DNA from: Selaginella moellendorffii
Taxonomy: Eukaryota > Streptophyta > Lycopodiopsida > Selaginellales > Selaginellaceae
Direction of reading: 5' to 3'
Assembly: GCF_000143415.4 (NCBI RefSeq)
Contig: NW_003314263.1
Coordinates: 3,221,436 to 3,285,435, forward strand
Length of the DNA stretch: 64,000 bases
Every line of letters starts with the position of its first letter. Positions within the stretch are counted from its first letter, which is position 1. The notes beneath the pieces were generated by a model. It was not told the origin of the DNA. It saw nothing but the letters and a program-made list of their open reading frames with translations, and did not search any database. The position numbers and the translations under genes are program-made. Shown here piece after piece: positions 23,391 to 34,185 of the stretch.

Positions 23391-23564
23391 GCTCACTACT
23401 TTGAGTGCATTGTTAGAGGGACAAGAAAGCAAACGAGAAGAAATCCTGGCGATCTGTCTCCAGTAAGTGACGATGATCTTTTTTCTTTCATTCTTTTTTG
23501 CTGATGCCTGTGTTTGGTTTCAGTGGTGTTTCCCCGACAAAAAAGGTAGCAGCTACCTCTAGAG

Positions 23565-26427
23565 ATGTTTTGCAAGAGAGGAGCGAGAAGATGGACGTCT
23601 CTCCAAAGCAAAGCTTTGAGAAACGAGATGGCGATTCCTCTCGGTGCAACGACGGCTGAAATGGTTGAAGTGGCTGACAGAGAATTACCGCCCTTTCAGC
23701 ACAGTGCGAAGAAGCTACCATGCACTCCTCCTGCAAGAGCTGGAAATGGCGGCGATCCCACTCCGAACTGGCTACTCGACAGCAAGTATGTATCACCAGG
23801 AGATAGCTTCTGGGACGAGGCAATACGCGTCCTTGGGAGCAAGAAGGGTGACTGCTCGGAAGTTAAGTCGCGTATCAACCCTGACGGCCCGAATTTATTG
23901 AACTCTCCGCTACCAGTCGTGTGCTTCGACTTTGCGAGTCATGACAACGTTGGCAAAGAAGCTGCTGCAGCTCCCACTGAAGAAGGAAAGGCAATCGTGA
24001 ACGATCCGTCGTCCTCAGTCTCCGGTGAGAAGCTGTCCGATTGGCTTCCGGCTGAATTATGTGAAGGATACTTTCGGAAAGGGGTTAGAAGACTGTATCA
24101 ATGGCAGGTAAGCCAACTGTTTGTGATTTTAGTGCCTACTTACAAGAAACTACAGGTTGATTGTCTACGCCTTGATGGAGTTTTGGATGGTAAAAGTCTT
24201 GTTTACTGTGCCTCGACAAGGTGCTTGAGATTTCTTATGGTAATCCTTAAAACTTTTTGACAGTGCAGGAAAGAGTCTTGTTGCAGAAATTTTGATGTTA
24301 AAAAGAGTGCTGGCGACAGGAAAAATGGCAATGCTGGTTTTACCATATGTCGCGTTGTGTTCTGAGAAGGTATGCTTGGTTTTGTTTTGTCAAAACGTCA
24401 ACTGGTTTTTGCTTTGCTAGACAGAGCATTTAGAGGCGGTACTGGAACATGTTGTGTCCGTGGATATTTTGGGACTCACGGGAGTAAAACGCTATCTCCA
24501 GATACTTCACTTGCAGTTCATACCATCAAAAAGCGAACTCACTCATCAATATGCTGGTAGAGGACGGGCAGCTGTCCGAACTAGCAGTCGTAGTTATAGA
24601 TGAGGTTCATATGGTATGTATACTGACATCCCAATATCCTTCTTATAACAGTCTGGTGCAGGTTGGAGATAAAGAGAGAGGTTATTTGCTAGAACTAAGC
24701 TACGACATGGGGCCAGTAAAGGTGACTATGAAAGCAGCAGCCCCACGAGGTTGCAAATTATAGGAACGAGTGCAGCGATGCCTAATGTAGCAGCTGTTGC
24801 ATCATGGCTTCAGGTATTGCAATCTTTTATTCAAGTCTTACAGACCATGATGATAATTTGCAGGCTGCATTTTATGAGACTAACTTTCGCCCGGTTCCTT
24901 TAGACGAACACATTAAAGTCATTTACGATACTAGTGTTCGTGCTCTAAGAGCAGGCTCTGAACTTAGCGGCAAGGATCCAGATCACATCGTCCATCTGTG
25001 GCATGAGGTTACTTTTGTGTTTTGACAAAGACCTTTCATAGGTCTTACTGATTTCAGTTTGTGCCCTTTGTTGTCTAGGTGGTTAGTAAGGCCATTCTGT
25101 GCTTTTGTTTTGTTCAAGTCGTCATGCCTGCGAAACCACTGGCCGACGAGATACAGGCAAATGGCTGGGAGAGCAGGAAGAGCAGGGATAGACACGCATG
25201 GCGAGAGTGTAAGACTTGTCTCGTTTATGTATTCTGAAATTTGCCGAATGTTGGTTTTGCAGATATTAATCTGTAAAAGTGAGGAGCTTCCCATTCTGAA
25301 AGAAGGTTGTCAACCGTTGCAGTCATATCTCGCCGAGGAAAAGAATGGAATGATGAGAGCTCGTTTTGGAGGTGGGCACAGGATGTCAACCGCTCTGCAC
25401 CCTTCTCAACTCTACACAGCCTTTTGATGACGTCGTGAAGTCTGCTCAAGATTCTTTGCTGTGCCACAAGCGACTGATAGAGTGCGATCAGGAGTTACAG
25501 ATCTACAAAATCAGTCCATTAGGAAAAGCAGCGTTTGGCAGTTCGCTCGGCCCGGAAGAATGCTTGGTACGTTCTCGCTCGTTTTTGCTGGCAATGACGA
25601 ATTTTAATTATGCGGATGCANNNNNNNNNNNNNNNNNNNNNNNNNNNNNNNNNNNNNNNNNNNNNNNNNNNNNNNNNNNNNNNNNNNNNNNNNNNNNNNN
25701 NNNNNNNNNNNNNNNNNNNNATCTTGCTAAAGCCCCTGATAGTTTTGTTTCAGCGTCGGATTTGTACCTTGTTTACGAGGTTACTCCTATTCACATGAAG
25801 CGTGTGTATTGACGCTTTTTTGTGGCTCTTATATTGTCCAAGCTTGTTCAGGTATGTATGGTCGACCTTTGTTCCATAATACTGAAGTTTCGCCACTAGG
25901 AAGTGCCGCTAATGGACGTCTGCAGTACGTTCAAGGTGCCGAGGGGCACCGTGCAAGCTCTTCGATTGTTTTACCTTTGTTTTATGTTTTCACAGGCTGC
26001 ACGAGCTAGATGTTTATACAAAGCGGGCTTACGAACAGTTGAAGCTGTAGCTGAGGCTACAATTCCTGAACTTGCAAACGCGCTGCGTGATTCTTCATTC
26101 AAAGAACATGCAGGTTGGCTTCTCTTATATGCTTTTACTGGCAAGCTTTTTGTAATAGATGCTGGTAAGCAGCAGTGGATGTACGCTGCAGCGGCAAAGA
26201 AAATAAGAAACGGAGCAAGGAGAATTGTCCTGGATCGAGCAGAAGAGGTGCGAATAGCTGCTTTCTCGGCATTTCAAGCTCTTGGAGCAACGATTCCGCA
26301 TTCGCTGTCACAGTCTTTATATGCCAGTGTTGAGAGGCCTCAGGCTGAGACAGACGAGATTGCCATATCTCCAAAGCGAGACGAGGGCAAGGCCGACGTT
26401 CATAGCACTGACAGTTGGATTGGATGA
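23565..26427 (+). pseudogene. TEBICHI/POLQ-like helicase, copy B (broken)
   Basis: The exon order is the same as in copy A: N-terminal exon 23565-24108, QWQVDCLRLDGVL, TSAGKS across an intron, VIDEVHMV near 24594, MSAAMPN near 24770, [22 protein letters not shown] near 25155, [32 protein letters not shown] and IRNGARRIVLD. It keeps the Lys codon (gagaag) where copy A has a stop, and keeps a small interval at 26107-26170 that is probably an intron lost from copy A. Motifs IV-V are missing and frames shift before motif II, so I call it a pseudogene. A 100-bp assembly gap lies at 25621-25720 inside it. Confidence 0.85.
25621..25720. other. Assembly gap (100 N)
   Basis: One hundred undetermined bases lie inside TEBICHI copy B. 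In copies A and C only about 10 bp (ggttgtctttgagg) lie between the flanking sequences, so the gap is probably much shorter than shown or hides an insertion. Confidence 0.98.
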
Positions 26428-26645
26428 CAGCAAGAAAATGGTAACCATGGCTCCAATGCGTTTGGAGGCTTGCAGAAAAGAAGGCCAAGGACCCAATCTT
26501 GCTGCTGTGACATCTTAGATCTGGAAACAAGGTTTTGATACATGCCCAAGCCAATAAGACTGCTTCGCGATTTCAGGACCAGTGGAAAATTCTTGTTGTG
26601 AACATCATCTTTAATTCAAAAAACTGCTACTTTGATCTAATACTA

Positions 26646-27587
26646 TTAATAAATTTTGAAAATACCACTCCATCTAGCTTTCTCCAATTCAATCTTCCAG
26701 AGCATCATGGATTCCTCCTTTCGCTTATCTTCTTCGGCCTGGAGATCCTGTTCAAGCTCGAGAGCAAAACAAATGTCCCCCTCCATTGCCTCTGCCTGCT
26801 CCTCCTGAGAATCCCCCTCAAGCACAAGATCCTCATTGTCCACATTCTTTTGGAGGATTTGGCTCGTTTCCCCATTGCCAATTTGAATTTCTGCAAAGCG
26901 CTCCTTGTGTTCTGGCCGCTCCAAAACCTCCTCAAGCACGAGATGTAGCATCTCCTCATCATCCACATCCTCGAGATTTGACGACAGAATTTCAGTCATC
27001 ACTTCGTCACTCACTACAATTTCTGCCACCTCAGGGAACACAAGAGGGATGTGTTCCTCCTCGTTTGGGACTTCATTCTCCTCGACCAGTGCCATGATTC
27101 TAGCCAGGTCATCTATGTCAAACTCTTCCTTGTCCTCCACCCTGATCACCGCCCCAGCTTTATCGGCCTGTTGACCACTCTGCTTCGCTTGACTTTCGTG
27201 GACCAGCAAACCCTTCTTCGTCTCATCTTCAACTGGAGCGCGCTTGAGCTTCTTCTTCTCATGTGCCATGCCAACTTCCTCACTACTGCTCGATCTTGGC
27301 CGCTTCATGTAAGTTGGTCTTGTTTTTCCGCCATAAGTGAATTTTTTATTGCACTGACTGCAGCGATACCTTGGCTGGCCAATGTTGTCATTGTTGAAGT
27401 AGTCGAAGTTGCCGCACTCACCACGATTGCACTTCATACAGGTCGGGTGCTGCTGTTTCAAGTACGATTTCAACTCATCCACGCTTCCAAACTGGAGGCT
27501 ACTCTGCTGGCAGGACGAAGACCAAAATAGTGGGTAGTTCTGGAGAAGATGGAGCTCCTTGTACACCTTGCTGCTTTTGTTTGGCAT
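26646..27587 (-). CDS. Dof-like zinc-finger protein, copy B
   Basis: This is an intact intronless frame of 313 codons starting at the ATG at 27587. Residues about 48-98 form a Dof-like single zinc finger: C50-x2-C53-x22-C76-x2-C79, with F-x-YFNN, QPRYRC and TYGG-type residues as in plant Dof transcription factors (family spacing Cx2Cx21Cx2C). Plant Dof proteins bind AAAG-containing DNA. A basic patch (MKRPR, KKKLKRAP) follows and may be a nuclear signal, then a long acidic Glu/Asp-rich tail (about 145-300) that could activate transcription. It is convergent with the TEBICHI remnant and is repeated at 42680-43627. The extra residue in the finger and the missing WT.GG signature make it a divergent member. 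DNA-binding is inferred. Confidence 0.75.
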   Translation of the reverse strand: MPNKSSKVYKELHLLQNYPLFWSSSCQQSSLQFGSVDELKSYLKQQHPTCMKCNRGECGNFDYFNNDNIGQPRYRCSQCNKKFTYGGKTRPTYMKRPRSSSSEEVGMAHEKKKLKRAPVEDETKKGLLVHESQAKQSGQQADKAGAVIRVEDKEEFDIDDLARIMALVEENEVPNEEEHIPLVFPEVAEIVVSDEVMTEILSSNLEDVDDEEMLHLVLEEVLERPEHKERFAEIQIGNGETSQILQKNVDNEDLVLEGDSQEEQAEAMEGDICFALELEQDLQAEEDKRKEESMMLWKIELEKARWSGIFKIY

Positions 27588-27723
27588 CGCTGCTGGCTTC
27601 TCTGCTGACAGGACAACAAGTGAAAACCTAAAATATGTCCTTTTTTACAAGCTTAAGGGATGAAATGTGTGTTTAAAGTTTTGGGTAAAGGGAGTTTTAT
27701 TAAACATCTTTTAATTTCCACCC

Positions 27724-28020
27724 GATTCCTTTTGTTGCAGCTTTTAGACGACGGTGCGACCTTCTCAGGCATCCCAAAATTTAGCGCATGACTGTTGCGG
27801 AGTTTTTGGAACGGAGTGGAGGCTCCACACTTGTTGATGTAAGCTGGTGCCCCAGAAGGAGGCTTTCTTCAAGGTCCTTAATTCTTCCACCTAGATTTTC
27901 TTCTTTTTCATGTTGCAGGCTGTCGGAAATATGTATCAACAGCTGTCTGAGGAACTTAGCTGGATCAAGGTTGAAAAGGAGTTGCTTCATCAGAGCTGCG
28001 ACAGATCCAAGCAGGAGGTA
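27724..28020 (+). pseudogene. Unknown two-exon fragment, plus-strand copy
   Basis: An acceptor-like ttttgttgcag precedes LLDDGATFSGIPKFSA, then, one base out of frame, MTVAEFLERSGGSTLVD (from 27788). A gtaagc...tgttgcag intron is followed by AVGNMYQQLSEELSWIK and KELLHQSCDRSKQE ending at a gtaaat donor near 28018. The same exons occur on the minus strand at 51600-51960, 57600-57950 and 63600-63880. I do not recognise the family; the Leu/Glu-rich second exon could form a coiled coil. The shared frame jump before MTVAEF suggests all copies descend from one already damaged source. Confidence 0.5.
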
Positions 28021-28800
28021 AATCGAAGCTGGTTAAGGCAGACTTTCCTTTTGTGATTCAGTTTAAAACACTTGACTTGAGAGCAGGACTGACTTGAAAG
28101 ATGGCTTACCAGCCGGGACCTGCAAATACATGCTGCGCAGGTGCAAACTTTGTCATCGAGCAGGCAATGAAATGACAAGCTTTACAAGCATGACGGTAGT
28201 CTCCTCATTTCGTGAGTGCAAATGCTTTTATTTTTTGTTGTTCTCCCCATACAAGGCCCGATTTCAAGCTAAAATCCCAAGCAATTCTAATCTTAGCCTT
28301 GATCGTGTCACAATGGTCTCCTCCACACAGGAAATCACCAATAATATTTTCCTCTTTAGAACATGATGCCAAGCTAAATCGATGGATCCCGGACGGCATG
28401 ATAGACAGGACCAAGAAGAGCATGACCCATGCGTGCACCTAGAGGAAGAGGTCAATGGATCCTTCAATCTGGTCGGAGCTCATCAACTCCCAATCCCCAT
28501 GCTCTGCCGCTTCGGGTCCCTCTCAAATGATTGGTATAGCGCGCGACACACCTAGCTGCGTCGGGAACACCATGTCGTAAGAAAGCTGCTTGGCTCATGT
28601 ACAGCGCTGAAAAAACAAAAACCAAGTGTGAAGAGCTTAGAAAACTTACAGTTGAGAACGCACGGCAATGACTTGTCAAGACGTTGTCAAAACTCCTTCG
28701 AAGGTAGCACCTTGTCCAAGTACGTGTGTACAAACCAGAGCTGAGTTAGCTTCCAAAGAAGTCACACGAACCTGGTCAAGTAGCAAATCGTGAAAGAGAA
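28020..28800. repeat. Inverted copy of the 62.85-63.65 kb segment
   Basis: With 27724-28020, this stretch is the reverse complement of about 62860-63920. I see no recognisable protein on either strand. Exon-like pieces can be read on the minus strand, but with stop codons, and no start or end of a gene is clear. Confidence 0.7.
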
Positions 28801-29111
28801 AAGTGGATCATCGGCATGCATGGGAGCTTTCAAAGTGGCCACCGTTCCTGCCAGGTTTGCGTCTCACCTCGCACCACTGCAACGACAATGTAAATAACTA
28901 ATCGATGCAAACCTCTTCACTATCTGCATATCGAGCAGCGCTAAGTCGAAAGAGAAAGAAAAAAGAAGAAAAACTCACTGCGAGCTGAGATCAATCGCCT
29001 GCAAGCGAGCAATGTTTCCAACAACAAAGCGAATTTCTATAAATTGCTGGATAGAGAAACACGAGCTGAATCAAAAGAACAATCGACGAGCGACTGTAAC
29101 AACTAACATAC
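28801..29111. other. No gene recognised
   Basis: The sequence is single-copy in this window. A minus-strand exon-like piece near 28970-29035 (FIEIRFVVGNIARLQAIDLSSQ) is flanked by possible splice sites but matches no family known to me. Confidence 0.35.
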
Positions 29112-29490
29112 TCACCAGCCATAGGATAGCCTGGTTTCTCTCCTTAGAGTCGAGCGAGTAAAATTGTGCGTCTTTTTCCTCCAATACTGCCGGAGTTCCC
29201 AGTTTTCAAGATCAAAGAACTGTAACGCCGGTGGACATGCTACAAGGACAAACACATCACACCACTCCAAGAGAGTTACCTCAGGAATGTTTGCAAGCTT
29301 TGCAGGATTTGGCTTCCCGACGGCAAGAGTGTATGACTTTTTTCTTGCGCTCTTCACCATTTTCTTTACATTCCGTATAGCTCCGGCTGCGAGGAAGTCC
29401 AGGTGTTAGAGAAATGCCGACCAACATCGAGTGTTATGCCGACAATGTTTGCATCCTTTGGTACGCTCGATTAAATAGTACCTGGAACCA
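29112..29490 (-). pseudogene. DPH2-like fragment (diphthamide biosynthesis), broken
   Basis: Read on the minus strand, ggtactatttaatcgagcgtacc encodes RYYLIER. One base shift later comes DANIVGITLDVG, and then (frame 29360-29112) KKSYTLAVGKPNPAKLANIPE followed by CDVFVLVAC. These phrases occur in this order in DPH2, the partner of DPH1 in the first step of diphthamide synthesis on elongation factor 2 (usual length about 500 residues). Only some 80 residues are present, with frameshifts and about 20 extra bases between IPE and CDVFV, so it is a pseudogene fragment. It directly follows the copied module at 29511-30325. Confidence 0.7.
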
Positions 29491-29510
29491 AAGTCGAGGA
29501 ACTTTACTGG

Positions 29511-30325
29511 TTGCCAAACTCTTCGATGCAATCGTCTAGATCTCAAGTTCTAGAAATCATTCAAAGGTATCTATCTACCTGCATATTCCGATGATCGCAA
29601 ACCACAGTACTCCAGGCTCCGTAAGAATGCATTTCGTTTGCCTGGCTGATTGAAACACACCACTGTCAGAGCTACAAAGGAAAGAAATTCATGAACTCCA
29701 TAATTCCACCTGGAAGATGTTGCGAGGGATGAATTGGATACGCCACAACGATTTCCTTGGGAAAATTCCAGCGGAAATCGCTTCTCTTGAGCAGCACAGG
29801 CTGCGGCATTTCGACAATCAGGAATCCTCCGCGCTCTGGATGGAAATCGCCTGTGCTGTAGCGGCGGCACTGCAGTCCCTAATCCAGAATCCGAGCTGAG
29901 AGAGGAGTATCGGAGATGCGCGGCATACGTTCAGCGTACTGGCGCGTGGTAACGCCAGTGCTCAGCCTCGCCATAGCCTGAAACCCTAAATTTCCAGCCC
30001 GTTAAACCCTAAACCCAAACATGATAGATAAGTTAACTTTAATAAAAAGTGTTACGCTTTAATACAAAAGACAAGAATATTCTCCTTCCTGGCCTGGGAC
30101 TCTCTTGGACATCCTGCGAGAAAGAGGCAAAAAGAAAAGAAGAAGAAGCGTGAGATAGCCGATCAAATGAGAGTATACTTACATTGCCCTATCGCTTCCC
30201 TCTGCCTCCTCCATAGTGATCGAAGCTCCAAAATCCCAGGAGCTCGAAACAAAGTAGTGCCAGAGAGCTCTCTTGCAAGAGCCCAGCGAGCTCAAAGTCC
30301 CTGCCTTTCTAGCTCAAGCATCCGA
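29511..30325 (-). repeat. Copy of the 49.83-50.62 kb promoter/exon module
   Basis: This is collinear with 49829-50620. It carries the end of the RING gene (last codons only, near 30320), the intergenic region with two telo-box motifs (accctaaa near 29983 and 30006) and minus-strand exon-like sequence GDFHPERGGFLIVE...MEFMNFF at 29570-29870. Here the module is joined to a DPH2 fragment, whereas at 49.8 kb it is joined to the BIG-like gene. I do not recognise the encoded peptide. Confidence 0.75.
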
Positions 30326-30495
30326 TTCCTGCTTTCTCGGCCTTTCAAGCTCTTGGAGCAACGATTCTGCATTCGCTGTCACAGTCTTTATATGCCAGAG
30401 TTGAGAGGCCTCAGGCTGAGACGGACGAGATGGCCATATTTCCAAAGCAAGACGAGGGCAAGGCCGACGTTCATAGCACTGACAAGGAAAACCGA
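30325..30495 (+). pseudogene. TEBICHI 3' fragment
   Basis: The sequence AFSAFQALGATI..VERPQAETDEMAI is the same as the 3' end of copy A (13945-14100). It has no upstream helicase exons, because the segmental duplication starts inside the gene. It marks the left breakpoint of the second 13.5-kb unit. Confidence 0.85.
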
Positions 30496-30729
30496 GCAGT
30501 AATTATGCAAGAAAATGGTAAGCATGGCTCCAATGCGTTTGGAGGCTTGCGGAAAAGAAGGCCAGCACAGTGAAAACGGCAACATAAACAAAGTATTATA
30601 TGCACGAGGGCAGGGCTCGTTTCTTTCTTTCCAGTATATTGGACTTCTTTCAAATAAAAAGTCACATCTTAGATCTGGAAACAAGGTTTTGATACATGCC
30701 TAGGCCGATAAGACTCGATTTCAGGACCA

Positions 30730-31025
30730 GTGGAAAATTCTTGTTGTGAATCGATTTAATACTATTGACATAGGTGCATTATACCTTCTCAGATCAATGG
30801 TATTCTCTCCTTTAATTCACATAACTACATCATGTATTCTTGGATTTCGTATTTGTATTTTGTATTTCTTCCTCTGTCTTTTAGCATCTTAAAGGCTTTA
30901 GCATAGGGATTTATATCTCGCAATAATATATCTAGCTCCGTCATCACCTCTTTATTACATTTTATGTTATATTGATTTTTCATCCATGCTTTAGTGGCAT
31001 GTAATGTACATCTCGACACTTCCAT
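30730..31025 (-). pseudogene. Helitron-like coding remnant, copy 2
   Basis: This is the second copy of the minus-strand NPYAKAFKMLKD segment at 14330-14638, with further changes, placed identically between TEBICHI 3' sequence and the LTR palindrome. Confidence 0.5.
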
Positions 31026-32060
31026 GTGTTGGTCCTCTTGTGTCCCTTTTTTAAAGACTCACTTATTGTTTGTTCTTTAAGCACTTTATTGAGAGTTGCA
31101 CTTCAAGTCGAGCATTTTTAGTCTAAATGTGTTACTCTTGTTTGGCTTCCACTTCAGCCATTACCACATGGCACCCTTTTGGCTCCACTTTTGGGGCTCT
31201 AGAATTTGTGTCTCACAAATAGGTGGGGATTGTTATTTCTTTCAAGTGATATATTTGCGAGTATTTTATTTGTCAATTGATGATACTATATTTTTTGAGC
31301 TGTCTTTTGTAAGTTATTTAGCATGCTATTTACAATCATTGGTAGTTAAGCTTTATCATTGAGTTCTTTTGATAATATACTTGCTATTGAATTTTTTTGG
31401 ATAGTTAGTACTATAATTTTAACCTTTAATGATTTTAGTGGTTCCTATACATTAATTCTAGTTGATCAAATGATAACTTAATTAGAATACTTTTATTTTC
31501 TAATCTGAGAGTTATTCAATGATAATTTAGTCTTTAAAATATCATTATCTCTGATTTTGATATTATCTATTTATTGATCTTTGTGTTTGGGCCAATATAG
31601 GTAGACTGATTTCAGCACTTTATGTGTATAGTGAAATATTTAGTCATGAGGTAGCTATTGTAGACTCGTCACATCACCCACCTTTCTCTCTTGATGTTTG
31701 TTATTTTGTATAAAGGGCATGATTGTGTAAACAATTCTAACTGTTTATTTATAATAATTTATATAAACCTTATCAGCAATTTTAGTTTATTTGCTCATGA
31801 GTGTTAAGGCCTCTAGCTTCTCTCTCTATATAACCTATAAATAGGTGTAAGATATAAATCTCTAAGCCCCAAAGTGGAGCCAAAAGGAGGCCATGTGGTA
31901 GTAGCCAAAGCAAAAGTCCAATGAGTGTAACACGTTTGAACCAAAAGCTTCAACTCCTAAACTGGAATTCCCAAAAAATTGCTCAAGGAATGAGTATGAA
32001 ATGATTAGTGAATGAGTCTCTACAAAAGGATATAAGAGGGACTAACACATGGCAAGTATT
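31022..32060. repeat. LTR-like palindrome, copy 2
   Basis: Arms at about 31022-31240 and 31860-32058 face each other, as at 14622-15690, around an AT-rich spacer without genes. The right arm runs into a shortened GA-rich tract (32080-32170). About 257 bp present in copy 1 (15774-16030) are missing after a shared acaaagagtc, which suggests a deletion by microhomology. Confidence 0.75.
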
Positions 32061-32189
32061 GTGACACATGGAAGTGTCGGGGCTGAGTTTGAGATGGAGT
32101 TTGAGAAGTAGTTTGAGATGGAGTCTGATAACAAGTTCAAGATGGAGTTTAAGATGGAGTTTGACAAAGAGTCCAAAGTTAAAGTGAAT

Positions 32190-34185
32190 ATGGACAAGGC
32201 ATCATACATTAGCACATTTGGTATCTTCACACCATCGGCTTTACAAGCCTATCTTTACGACACTTCCCATTTGTGTCTAGGTTTTTGTTAAGACCAAAGT
32301 AGTCGTTTCTCATGCTAACTATCAATTAACATTGCACCATGGTATTTATACGCAACTCTATGCCAAAGTTGATTTCTTCCAAGAACACCTTTCCCACGAC
32401 TTTAGTATAACACATTCAAGTTAGTGGGTTCATGAGAACCTCTTGCCAAAGGAATCTCAATAGAAATAAGAATTGCATACCCTAAGCTAAAAGGTATGCA
32501 GTTAGAGTGTGGTTTACCATCAATGAGATACCCACTGTTCTCATACTTGGATCTTATGATCCTCCCTGTCCTTCATAGGGTGCAACACACCTCAGTCTAA
32601 ATGCTTTTACCAATTTTTTAAGACCATTCCTTGACTCCACTCGAGTCATTCAGCTTTTTGGACTTTGTTAGTTTGATGACCCATAAAATCCTAGCCTCAC
32701 GGCTATTTTTGAGATGTTAATTTATTGGAATACAACTTCTTGTATTCGTGTCTTACTCACAAGAACCACCTTTGTAAGTGTTACTTTGACACTTGATTAT
32801 TTTTTCATTCCCTGTAGGCTACCTTTGCCCTTTAGGACTATCCATCCATATGATGATAATACCAACTCATCCTCTAAATACACCTCTAATTCCTTGGGTT
32901 TGTTCCAACATTTATAAAAGGTAGCCACAACTATCATTTCAAGGACTTGTGTCCTCCTCCGTATTTAACCTCCTACAATCATTAACTCTGGTCTCAAATT
33001 CATGAGCACCAGCCCCAACTATATGAGGATAATTTTGTGACTCCTTTATTGTTTTGGAGTCTCTATCTTTTCCGTGATCCCAACTATAGTTGTTTACCAC
33101 AACTACATTAGTTAGTTTGTTAAGTCAAATGGTTATTTAGATTACATCCTCAATTCTTTGAGAAAAATTTATATTGTTCCCAAAATCCCAAAGTTATTCC
33201 CTTACTGGCCTCTTTCTATCCACCACATTGCGTACAAGTTCACATATGAACTAGAGTGGAAAGCTACGTCCTCCTAACATACTACTTCTCGAGGATAGGC
33301 CCAATCCTAGAACTTTTTGATGCTAATACAAGAGATGATATACTTGGCCACCAATAAAAGTCAAATTAAGGAATAGCTCTGATACCAAATTGTAAATGAC
33401 TAAACTTTCCATTCTACTTTAGTCACTTAACCACCACTTGAAGGAATCTCATTTATAACTTTCATAAATCCTATTCCAGACTTCAGGCTTGATAGCCCCC
33501 AGAATGAGATTCATACCACTTAATCTTTGCGTTTGGTCTAAGTGCTCCACGTGTCTGATCCCATGACCGACGCCCAAAGGTACCAACGACATATCAACCC
33601 ATTACGCTAAAACCATACCCATTCACTTTTGTCACACCGGTGATCCAACACCACTTATATCACAGTCCCATCTCTCAAAGACTAAGCCATCCATCCAATA
33701 GTGATCATCTCAGATCCACTTCTTAACATCGTTAGGATGCCCATAGACATAGGGAATAGCCTTCCCCAATATCCCTTTTTTAGTCCCCACCAAGTCTCTT
33801 TTTGTCCATGGCCATGTTTGCCAACACTGCCACTGGATCAAGGCCCACAAACTCGACCACCAAGTCCCATTGTCCTTTGAGACTTCCTCACTATGTGATT
33901 GTATCCTTGGTCATTACACCAGAGGACTGTTTATCTTCCTTTCCACAATCTAGGACTTTATGATGACATTTTGGAACACTGTGGCCCTACACGAGCCTCA
34001 TGGGTACTCTCCCCACCTTCTACCTTTGGGTGCTCTAGCCATGGGTTTAGAGCAAGGTTTCGTTGAGCCATGCTAGATATCCAAGTAGGTAGTGCCACTT
34101 ACGCTTGGACTAGGAGCATTAACCATTTGATCTCCTGGGGGAACTAAAGTTGGCTCTTGAACACTTCACAAGCTTCCCCACTTGA
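32190..34185 (-). mobile_element. Inverted and rearranged LTR-PBS-interior segment
   Basis: In copy 1 the order on the plus strand is LTR (16040-16843), primer-binding site, interior to 17640 (a), 17641-17863 (b), 17864-17945 (c). In copy 2 the order is b reversed (32190-32418), c forward (32419-32515), a reversed (32516-34180), then normal collinearity from 34186. The primer-binding site is therefore on the minus strand near 33376-33389. No gene is encoded. The changes need at least two events or an assembly problem. Confidence 0.75.

Noticed and set aside
25366-25812. A 148-codon frame running through the N gap
   Set aside because: It is joined only by undetermined bases and shifts frame relative to the helicase exons.
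26786-27530. Plus-strand frames of 89-159 codons
   Set aside because: They lie opposite the Dof-like gene and mirror its acidic tail. The same applies to 42820-43648.
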